From assembly GCA_944470555.2 (NCBI GenBank), contig OX104134.1:99566701-99630700 (forward strand): a stretch of 64,000 bases of DNA. Direction: 5' to 3'. The notes beneath the pieces are model-generated. The model was not told the DNA's origin, made no database searches, and saw only the letters and a program-made list of their open reading frames with translations. Both the position numbers and the translations under genes were made by a program. Positions 39,101-51,100 of this stretch are shown here, one piece after another. Every line of letters begins with the position of its first letter. Within the stretch, counting starts at the first letter, position 1. Source of the stretch: Heterobilharzia americana. Its lineage: Eukaryota; Platyhelminthes; Trematoda; Strigeidida; Schistosomatidae.

Positions 39101-42100
39101 AACTAAACTACCGAAGAAGGGAGACCTAATCCTTTGCAATAACTGACGTCGAATCATCCTCCTGTCCCTCCCTGTACACCACAAGTGAGCAAAATATTAT
39201 GCCAAATCATCCTGGAGAGGTTAAAAGATGTACTGGATTCAAAATTACGACTGGAACAGATTGGGTGGCTGGATTCAGGAAGAGAAAATCATGTGTGGAT
39301 CAAATTGTAACGTTATGCTTCGCATCATCATAGAACAGAGTATAGAATGACAGTCAAATGGATCTTTAGCTCAACATCATCGACTTTGATAAGGCCTTCG
39401 ATCGAGGCGTCGACCGAGAAGTAATTTGGCAACTGCTGCTTCAATACTACGGTTTTAGTGCCACAAACCTCTATCAACCTCATTCAACAACTATATGAAG
39501 ATGCCATATGCCAAGTTATCCACAATGGAAAGCTGAGTGACACCATTGAAGTGAAGACAGGAGTAAGACGAGGTTGCCACCTACTACTATCACCGATCAT
39601 CTTGCTGATTGTGGTCGAGTGGAGTGGACTGGATCATGCAACAGATAGCTGTGAGGAGCGAGAAGATGGTCATACGCTGTTTGACCGGTGAAAAGACCTT
39701 CGAAGATTTGGATTTCACCAACGATGATGATTTATGTCTAATGTCTTGTCGCACAAATTCGAAGATCTGCAAAGAACCAACCAAGAACCCAACGCCCTAA
39801 AAATATGCAGAAGTGGAGATAGGTTGGATCAGATTGGACATACACTGAGAAGACTATTCGAGGACATCACCTGCCTGCTGAGGCTAGACTGTCGAGTGGA
39901 GGCCAAATGGAAAACAACCAGTTGGGCGTCCCATCTGAGGGTGACATGGAGGAGATGATGTGAGGAAGAAATGAGAGCATGTGGGTAGTTGTGGAGTCAG
40001 GTTGAAAAGACTGGAGAGAAGAGAGTGAAATGGAGACGAGCTGCTGCGGCTCTATGTTCCACTAGGAATCCAAGGGACAAATAATAATAATAGTCATTCT
40101 TGCAGGTTCATACTATACAGATTTTCTTGATATCTTTACTTGACGCTGTATACGCAACTCCTATACTGATCACTTTATCATAACGGTATCACTGAATACA
40201 AGTATTTTTACAGTCCTACTTCTTAAACTACTACAAGTCTACATATCTAATTAAACAATATTGAACATTCTATACCGGAATGGTTATATTATATAGCTTT
40301 CGATAGGAAACTACACACAAGTACTGATTACAAAACTCAACTTTAGCTATATCGGGCATAATATAATTAAATAACAACCTCCCAAAAGGCTAATTGCGAT
40401 CAGTACAAGTGATTATGTTACCGGCTGTAACCTAAAACTTATTGAACTCGGTTTCCAAGATGGTAGAGATAGAGCAGAGTAGATCAGGTACCGAAAACCA
40501 ATTGATCAGTCAATCACATCTTTGCACCAATCTCTTAAATAAAATTTTATCGGCATTTTAAAAAGAATACTATGATAATTATTGGATGTTTTCTAAACTC
40601 TACGGTTTATTCTTAGATGTTTCATTATCACCAGGCTAAGTGGCTTTATCAGTATTTACTTCTTCATGTAGCTTATCCTTTATCCTGAAGTACAATCTCG
40701 AAGAAACATACACAAATAAAACATGATCAAAACGTTACTTTTAGTTACGACAGTCTGATATATATTTTTTTATCTACCACCACCAGAAAACTCAAGCTTA
40801 ACTCTCACTTTGCTTCGTAACTGCTGTAAAAAAAAATTCATGACGTTTAACAGGAAAAAGAAACGATGATCTTAAGGTTTTCTAGGTGTTTAGTGCATAC
40901 TGTCTATAGTGCCAAAGTTAAGCAGTACGAGTCAAAACTCTTCTAATTAAACGATGTATTTAGTTAGATCCAATCATGATTCAATTTTGAAACTAGATAG
41001 TTAATATCCAAGCCAGGTACCTCTCCCTGTCTGTCTGTAGTTCCACTCAAGATCCGTAAAATATTTTCAAGTTGTCTAAATAAATACAAGCGTCTAAAAT
41101 AACGTTAGCAATTTTAGGTCTTAGGGACGAAATCGAATGACAACCGCTTCTTATCCCATAGGTTACCAAACAAGAAATCTCTTCAAGGTTCATTATTGAC
41201 TGAGAAATATTATTAAAAGTAATAATCACGAAAAATGTCTACAGTGAAAGTAAAGTTTGTCAGTTACATTGACAACTACAAGATAACTCTATGTACTAAC
41301 ATCAAGTTGAAAGGATTACATTTGCAATCCCTCACTAACATAAATTTATCAACTACATACGAGTTCATATCCTCAAGCTGAGTGAGATAGGTCAGAGGAA
41401 ACTGATATTCGATTATATGCTTGTAAGTGAATCACTGCTACTTCTAAGGGATATCCTAACAACGGTAAACAAAACACCACAGCTCGTTGAAGATGAAAAA
41501 ACAAAGAAATAAAAACAATAATATCAACAATGCTAAAGTCATATGATACACAGATGATACTTTAAAATCACTAACAACAAATTTTGTAACATACATTACC
41601 AAAAACATTGAAGTATTATCAATTCTGATCATGTCTTAGAAAATAAAACCAATATCTAATATCATAAACCATACACATACACACATACATAGATTGACTG
41701 TATAACAAACAGCGTGACTACATGCTATTCCATAATGAATAAAGTACAACTGAGTGGAAGATAAAAACAAGCTGGGAACCAGCGTAAGTGAGCAAATCAT
41801 CATCATCAGCAGCAGCAGCAGTAGCAACAACAACAACAAAGGATCATATGATTACACAATCGAGACAGTGAGCAGTGTCGACAACGCATCAGACACACAC
41901 ACACACAGAGCATAGCTTCCTCTTTAACTGGTCGATAGTAAAATATGGTCACACGATCGAAGTAGAGAGAGGAAGATAGATAGACAGAGAGAAAGAAAGA
42001 AAGAAAGTAACCAAGAAAAGAAAAATCAGAATTTGTTTATTACATGCAATAGTATTGGATAGAAAGAATAATACAGAAGTGTATACTGTTAGAATAAATA

Positions 42101-45100
42101 AGAGAGGAAAGGAGAACGCCATAAAAAAAAGGCAACAACAAGTACACACATACAGACACACTGATTGAAGCAGCCAGCGGAAACATGGATGCATAAAAAT
42201 GCATATTGAAGCTTTACAGAAGCAAATCTTTTCTGAATACCGCGAAAGGATGACATCATGGATTATGTCAAGAAAAAATTGTTCAGGTAAGAAAGCGATA
42301 TTTAAAAAAATCCTTCATGCCCTAAAATTTCTCATTATTTGTCCCTTGGATTCCTAGTGGAACATAGAGCCGCAGCAGCTCGTCTCCATTTCACTCTCTT
42401 CTCTCCAGTCTTTTCAACCTGACTCCACAACTACCCACATGCTCTCATTTCTTCCTCACATCATCTCCTCCATGTCACCCTCAGATGGGACGCCCAACTG
42501 GTTGTTTTCCATTTGGCCTCCACTCGACAGTCTAGCCTCAGCAGGCAGGTGATGTCCTCGAATAGTCTTCTCAGTGTATGTCCAATCTGATCCAACCTAT
42601 CTCCACTTCTGCATATTTTTAGGGCGTTGGGTTCTTGGTTGGTTCGTTGCCTGCCTGCCAGCCAGTCAGAGTGAGTTCCTTGTTGGTTATACTTGTTATT
42701 CTGACCATCTGATCTTCAGTGTCAGTATCGAATGAGCATAGGTGGCAGGTGTTGATATGATGCATATCTACAGTTTGTTGGAAATGCTTTTCGTAACGCC
42801 CCACTAAGTCTCTCAAACATCACATAGAATCACTGCCTTACTTGACTGACATTAGTGTTGAAAATTCGGACCTTGTACACGCTTTATGCTGAGTGGAGTG
42901 GAGTAGACCTCCACACTTATTTCAGATTACTGATGATCTGTCTTGCTTTTCTGATGTTGGCTTTGACATCCTCATCTGTGCCTGTGACGCGTGTAACTGA
43001 AACGATGCTGTCTAGGTAGGTTTTGCCCTAAAATACTGTGAGGGGAATATAACTAAATAGTTTCGACAAAACACTAAGAAGACGTAAATTGTCTAAACCG
43101 TGTAATGTATTTATGCAACACATTTTGAACTATCTGATCACACACGTACTTGTCATAGGTATTTATATAAAAACTCATGAAGATAAGGGGTGAGAAAATA
43201 AAAAGAGGTCAGATAGGAAGGCTGAATTGCTTTGTCGAAGTTTATAAAGGGAACTAATTGTTTTAAACAGTTTCGTCTTCAACCCGTTAATTATTGTGTT
43301 TAGGGACTCGAAACCACGGCACCTACTTTATAGTATCAATCAATACACTTGCATAACCCTCATGTTCTGACAGTATTCATAAATATATGAGCACTAAAAT
43401 CGTCGTCGCTGTGAAATATTACTATTTACTAAGAACCGTGTCAACAGTTACCGATACAACATGTTGAGAAATCTTCAAATATCTCCAAAAAAAGTTCTAA
43501 GATCATACTCTAAACTGTGAGGGGTGGGAGGTGTTGACTAGTTTATTTCCAAGATTATTATATCGAAGCTTATAAATACCCATGCACTGCATCATCACCG
43601 TATGTAAGTTTTCCTTTATCGTTGATTTATTGCGATTCCCTAGTAGTTGTGTTGAGGAACGGAAACGAAACGAGTATTAGGAGTGATCAACGAGTCACCC
43701 ATGGTCCAACAGTTCAACTTAAAATTTACAATTAAACAAGGCTAGTTCATATCATACTAACTTAAGATGATTGAACTAATAATGAATGGACATTTACATA
43801 AAAAAAAGCATGTTCTTTATCACAAAGAAATGAGACATATCATACGAAAATAGCATATATACATAAACATGTAGTATACCGAATTGATATGAACTAAGAG
43901 GAATGAATATTTCTATTGATTTATAAATAAAGCAAGAGTTCAGTGAATGAATAAACTTACTTTGATTAACTCCATCTAAAGATCCTGTTCTGGTTACAGT
44001 CATTGGACCAATTGAATCATTTTTAACAGGACGATGAGTAAAGCATTTCAATAAATTCCTAGTTAAACTACTTGCTCTTTTTTTCTTATTACCATCAAAT
44101 TGACCTTGAAAAAAAAAGAGAAAACATGTTTCTCTTTATGACGTTTGCGTTGTTCAGGTTATCACTAGCTCAAGTAATGAAATGTCCACGCAAAATACCT
44201 GAACTCAGAGAACACCAAGTCAACGTTTATCAATAATATCAACTATATCGTAGACTTTGAATAAAGAATTAAATTTATGCACTCATTGAAGTAGAATTAG
44301 AACCATTAGTCAGCAGCAAACGACCTCCGTATTTAGAGGTCCCCATTCAGTGACGAGACTGCGTGATAGATGCACAAACACAGAAAGTAGGAAGAATCTT
44401 ACACATGAGTACTAATTAAAGTTGGCGAACATCACGAATAAAAACATCAATAAAACTGTATCTAGTTCTTACTTAATTTAGCAGCAAACTTCACGAATCA
44501 TTGCTACTACCAGATGCCCTAAACCCTCTTGTAGAACACTATGAGTGCATCGTTTTCGTGATGGTGGATGACGTTACTTGATGGCGTTTCTCAAAGGAGG
44601 CAGTGGAAGGTAGAAATGCATAATGCATTTTCAACCCACTATAGCCTGTGTTTCTTGGTGACTTCATTTACTGAATGATGACCTCCATCGTGACCAAACA
44701 CCACACGTTGTTGCACCTCAGAATTACTTACATAGTGCTGCCACCGGACATCGTCTGACATGGCATCCACTGACCCCAAGTCAGTGTTGGACACACATAG
44801 ACCATATGACTATAGATTGTTACTGGAGAAGGTCGGTGGAAGATTGCCCCTCACTTTGAAACACCTGTTTGGAAAGTGATTTAGCGTTGTTTTAAACACA
44901 CTTATTTACGCACCTCAATGGACGTGGGAAAACTACATCAACAAAGACCATCGTGAGTACAGCTGAACGATGAGAAAACTAAAGCTGCTTTGAGTGAGGA
45001 TAGACAGCTGGATAGACAGTTATGGGAACATGACAATATGACTCATCTGCAAGAAGTCTCGCACCATCTCCAGTCTGCTTTAAAAACAGTGGTGTAGGTC

Positions 45101-48100
45101 GTAGCCGACTTTCAGAGAGTGGCTGCGAAGGGCTAATGGAACTCAACTGCTTTTTCTGAACTAAAGGATGCACACGAAAGCATCTCATCACGTTCCGAGC
45201 ACAATGAGGAGTGGAAATAACTCATATATTGACTGACGAAAAAAGTTGATGCAATGACTCCAGTCAGTGGTAGTGGATGGAGAAGGATGGAGAAGTGGAA
45301 AAGGCAGTGGTGATAAGTAAGAGTAGGTAGTTATTTAAGACTAAACTACCCACGAAACTGTAGTGTAAAGATCAGTGGATAGTGATAGTGAGTCATAGCA
45401 GAGGAGGATGAGTTCGTGATCCACCCACAGGGAAAGTGACTTGAACGATGAGTATTAACACTTTGAGGATCACTTCAACTGGCCTCGAGCTACTCTCCTG
45501 TTTTCCGCTATTCAGTTGAATGGTGAATGAAAGACTGACTGAGATAGAGCCTCAATACTTGTAGAAGTTGGAAAAGCTGTAGGTAATGTGAAACGAGGAA
45601 GATCAGCAGGTGTAGATGGACTAATAGTGGAGGTATTTAAGCACGACTGTAGGCGATTATTGGTCAGATTGGTTGAAGTGTTGAGTAGTGTATACGAGTC
45701 AGACACGGTCCACTCTGACTGTTGTCAATCACTGATTGTTTCAGACTTTAAGAAGTGGGAGAAGTCCTCTTGTGATAATCACACGGTGATCAAGCTCACG
45801 AAGGTATTGAGTCGAATTCGGATTCTATGATCATAAGTTGTTTGAGTGGAGCTTCGGAACAGCGAACCTGAGAGAAGTATGTAGGTTTCAGACCTAGTCC
45901 TAGGTGCATTAAGTAGACATTTACTCTCCGACACGTTTAGGAACACATACACACTTACCAGCACCCAAACCTGAGTGTACTCCTTCACCTTAAGGCAATA
46001 TTCAACCCTATCGACGTAGAGGTCTCTCACTGAAAGAGGTGTCTGGTAAATAAATCACTCTATTGAAGGCCTCATAATCAAACACCCATCGTCCTGTTAC
46101 GGCCTTCTAGGCTTTGTACGACAGGTGGTATTTGTCAAGCATTCTAACTTTCCATTTTTATTTAACTTCCATATGAAGGTTTCATCATCATCATCATCAT
46201 CATCTGACCTTAAACAGATTGGCTTGATCGCAGAAGAATCTTTAGCAAACCTACAGTAAGCAATTGACAAGGTCCTCCTAGTTAAAGACACTGGAAACAC
46301 ACGTTGAGTGACTACATGCGGATTTTCGCTCCAGGACTACTCTGAGTTGGGACCACATTTAACAGTGGGGTGTGAAATCGCTGAGAGCGTTGATGTGTGG
46401 GCTCAATCAAGATGGGTAAACGACCGAAGAAATCAACGAATGGATACTAAAGGTTCAACTGGCTTTCTCCAACTTAAGTTACTTATGGCTCCATCAAGGT
46501 ATTCAGTTTTCTATTAGAGGAAGAGTGTACTAACAAAACAGTTCGCTTCATTGTGGTATATGACTTTGAAACATGGCCACTGAAGGTAGAGGATATGAGG
46601 TTTCAGGTGTGTGACCACCACTGATCTCATAGCATAAGCCGTGAGTTATAGTGTCACCCCAGGTCAGCAACGTTGAAGTTAGGCTGAGAATTTTAGACAC
46701 ACGAGGAGAGTTGGTTCGTGGTGTCGTGAACCTTGATCAATCCAAGTAGCTCCAATGTGTTATGCTCATTAGTATGAGGCAACTCTTCAGGTGTGAAAGA
46801 CAGTAAAATAAAACAGTCTACTACCTATTGGTTGATCCCTAAATCGGGCACTTATCCAGACAGAACATTTCTGGAAGCAAACAGATAATATCAGAGTATA
46901 AACTCGCAAAGAAATGTATCGGTTCAAGTTGCCATACTTCACATCAGTATGAAAAGAACAAGTGGGAAAAAACTGATATCAAAATAGACAAAAGAATAAT
47001 GGGAGAAAGACCAACTTGAAGATGAAAGTTAATGGAAATATTCAAACTTTAGAAGACGCCAGAGTGAACACACCTGCACCATTGTGATCGATTCCCAGCC
47101 ATATCACTAAGAGTCCTCAACCACTGATTCCTATCATTTCACGGTCTCCAAACAGGCATTCTACGAACACCAACATGGCTCGTGGACAGGTGCGACCTCA
47201 CGGTCTGGTCGCCCTGAATCAGTTCAAACATACAGCAGCTGACATAAGATGTTGAGGTGGGTGGTAGTTCGGAATGCGCAACACATCTCCAAGTCACCTC
47301 CGTCGATAAAGCTTCACAACATCGACGACCAACTTGCCTCTCTTTCCTAGTATCCCGTGCCCAACATCCACATTGCTCACATGGTCATTCTATCATAAGT
47401 GAGCAATGGCGGGAAGACACATATGAACGGAAACCTGTGGTTTTTCATATCTTCCACTCTCAACAACCATATCTAACAGACGTAAAGGATTGCAGTAGAG
47501 TGTACATGTCCTTTGACAAGTGGGCAGGTATCTGGCCAGTGAATAACCAGGGAAAACGCAATTCAGCAGTCCAAAGCCGATCTTCTGCATGTATCCCAGC
47601 TGAGAATCTGTCACCAACCAGGCCATTACGACAGATCCTGCTATCTAAAAAAGTGAGTCGGTCAATGCATTCTTCACTGCATTTCTTATTCTCAAACATG
47701 AATTAGTTGTACATCAGTTCTCGAACATCATCTTACATTTCACAGGCATGAAACTTAACGAAAACAGACATTTTTCTACTCAAACGTTTAGAAAACCGTG
47801 CATTTTGTCAGCCTCTCAACCCCAGAGGGATATCATGCTTGTGTACTCTCAGTCAATCAAATGTGCTCCCGAGAGTAGCATGCCACAGCACCTCACAGTC
47901 GACAGAATCAAACGCCAACTTGAGGTCAACAAATATGGCAACTGACAAGCGATTGTAAGAGTAAATGTGGCTCCCATAGATTGATGAAGGGGGAAAATGA
48001 AGATGCGATCGTTACACTCTCGTTCAGATCTCAAACGTTTCTGGTTTCATCATGTTTGTTGTTGTTCTCGAGTCTCACTTAAACATCAAATAACTGGCAA

Positions 48101-51100
48101 CTCAAGGATCTTCATTACATGGTTAGTCAAACAGATTCTCCTATGGTTTTCACAGGAAAACTCCTCCCACATATGAAATGATGGAATGATCAATGAAACA
48201 GACTATTCTGACCAACCACCTCGGATTCCCTCACATGTTACCTGGCTATTCCATTACTCAACACAATAACTTCCTACTTCCATCCTAAAAAACATCCTTC
48301 GAGAAGCCATCACCTCCTACTACTTTCCATCGATTCACGTAAGAAACAGGCGTCTCAACTTCGAGGAGAGTCAGACGACTGATACCTGTGTCGCATTAGG
48401 GTTTCGACTGGATAATATGTGCTGTACAACTGAGTCACTGCTGTGGGCTAGTCGACTTGTGCTTCAAATTCCTCCGTTCAGAGTTCTACCTGCCTATCGT
48501 GAGAGGTCATCCACGTCCTATCCCTTCCGGTGACGGTTTCACTAATCATCGTCCCCTGTTAGCCAATATCCTTAATAAGCCAAAATAGTTGCTGGTTATT
48601 ACCTAATGCTGATGCCTTCTCCTTCTCCTTCTCTCTCGCTTTCACTTTCACTTTCGCTCTCACTTTCACTTTTGCCACTCACCAATGTTCACCATCATTG
48701 AGAAGAGTGTTGGTCAATTCACCTTTGAGTTGCTTTCGCTGTCGCCCTTCATCGTGGTCAGAGCCAGGTGAAATGAGTGTTCTCACACTGATCAGTTTGT
48801 ATGAGATGACGGAAATCCACCTTCAGATGTAGGTTACCATCTGTTTTTACAGCACACTAAATAACACGCCAGGTGTCCTCAAGATGAGAATTTCTGTCAC
48901 CAGATAAATACGTACTTGACGTTCGCACCTTCCAGTTGAGCACACGGGTGCCTCACTGCCACCCGTTTTCTGCAACTAGCAAGAAGTAGACATATACGTG
49001 CTTATATTCGCGAGTGAGCGGTGTCTCAACAGGTACTCCAGAAAGAACAGCAGTCCTCCACGGATTCGCTACCATGATGGCATGTAGTAGCATGATCTAT
49101 TTGTGTCAATCATTCATTCGGTGTCGATGGTGGTCAAGTGACACAGCTTCCCACCTTATACTTGAAAGCTAGTGCTTGCCAAAAAACAAGTGATTGTGTT
49201 ATACATGTCTGCCTACCATTTGACCAGTCGCACAATGTTAGCTAAAGTAGGTTTCAGAAGGAAAAAAGTTAGAGCTTATCAGTTCAAAATTTAATTTTCT
49301 AAGCTGATGAAATACATCTACATCTGATTGTAGATTACAATTACTGGTTGAATATAACTTACTTATTGGTTATGACATAACTGATTTTTAACCGTATAAA
49401 TTTCATAGAAAGGAATAACACAAAGGAACAGATTCCTTAAAATCATAGAATTTAGTCACTCAATATCTCTTGGAAGGATTTCTCTCATTTCTACATCAAG
49501 CAAACATACAGATGCGTACGACTATAACCTAGACAGTAAAGTTCAACCATAGTAAAACATAGTACAACTGATTAGATTTCAGAAGAATAACAACTCCCTT
49601 CAACTGTAAAGATTATAACAACATTTATTGGTTTTACTGTGTCCAAAATTCCATATTAGATGATTTGATATACCAGTATTAGTTATTAGAGGATGTTTTG
49701 AGTACAACTTATAATCATATCCAAGTTATCATACAACGTTTTTTTAATAAATTTAAAGTTCTTCATGCTTATGTTTTTAGTAGAATTTGCAGATTTCTGC
49801 GATTTGTGATGAATCAGTCGTCTTGTAAGTGTAAGGCGTTGATCCGGTAAATAATATTCAACTGAATGTGTTTTGTCAAATACAGTATAATATGGAATTG
49901 CACGCCGCCGCTTACAATACATGAGAACTATCTCAACCGTAAGGCACTAAGATTATCAAAGTTTGCATCAATTAGGCAATTCTAAACACAACCGTCCTAT
50001 TTTTCATTGCATCTTTGATACAGTAGACTATTACTTATTGTTATGATATCTCAAAAAGAAATTGAATCAGTCTCATCGAATTGGGAGTAAGAAGTCAGTG
50101 ATTAAATAGGCAGCCACTTCATAGTACTCAAAAGGTGTTTTCATGGAGGTTGTAAACTAAGACTTAACTATTGGATCCTCAATATAAAAATACTTTACCG
50201 GTGGAACAAGAGTAGAATGTACTATTGCTAGAGCCCATCTACTATCATCCCCGCTAACGACAAAGGGAAAGCAGAGTCAGCTAGTAATCATTTTCGTCTT
50301 CAGGAAACACATTATCGCTATTACACACCGTTATAATCAACAGTATGTTTTCATTCTCAAACGTTAAATTATTTTGCATTATTTTGGTTGTGAAATAAAC
50401 TGCTTTTAATCTTACCACTCCTTCAGATAATCTTTTTAGAATGGTAGAGCATCAAAGAACAAGAATTTCAGACAATGCATTTACGGTAGGACAGTCTGAC
50501 CACCATCTCAAAGTGTATCAATAAAACTGCCAACAACAGAATTAAACCTCAACGTTACAGTGTCAACGGTGTACACGGATAATGTGAAGTAAACATAGGG
50601 ATAGGCAAGTTTGTACTAGTATTTCTTGAAATCAACTTACAAATCGATGTAAACAAAATATAACTAACACGTAAAAAACACGAATACATTATCATCATCA
50701 TCATCATTATCAACATAGGACCAAGCATTACTGCGTAACGGTCCGAGTTGCCACACCTCATATCAGCACATCAAGTAAAAAGGTAGTGAGGTGAAGGATG
50801 AAGATAAGTGAATGCAGTCAAAAGAAATATAAATTAAGAGAAGAAAGGAAAGAGGAGTGACAAAATGGTGAGATTCGGTATATCGTTGTTAAGATGAGGA
50901 TAATATGTGTATACATCTGCGCCACTGACTTCGGTTCTGAGCCATATCACCTAGGGTCTCCAACCACTGCTTCCTCTTGTCCCGTGAACCCCAACCACCT
51001 AGTCTGCATCGTCCTACATGGCTTAAACCAACAGTCAGAGACTTCATATATTGGTGCCATGTTTTAGTCTAGCCACCTCGGGCCTTTTTCCAGCCTGAAC

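Larger units (their letters stand above)
44446..48836 (-). repeat. Left arm of a large inverted duplication (mosaic of LINE-B pieces)
   Basis: The reverse complement of this segment is present at 57310-60751, with 951 bp less. Matching landmarks: 44979-45191 with 60021-60233, 47257-47706 with 58457-58906, and 47849-48034 with 58129-58314. A 149-residue frame differs at only three positions between arms. Internally it contains a minus LINE-B C-terminal piece (about 44560-44780), unassigned sequence, a plus LINE-B copy (45450-47060) and a minus LINE-B copy (48836-47060) joined 3' end to 3' end. Confidence 0.88.

Noticed and set aside
44979..45191. 70-residue frame conserved at 60021-60233
   Set aside because: Again explained by the inverted duplication; no motif or splice signals, so not called as a gene.
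47257..47706. 149-residue open frame conserved between two loci
   Set aside because: Conservation comes from the recent inverted duplication. The opposite strand carries the LINE-B reverse transcriptase text, so this frame is a shadow.
48837..49160. GC-richer stretch as a separate host exon
   Set aside because: No splice-supported frame; it is contiguous with a LINE-B copy and is more likely its upstream part.
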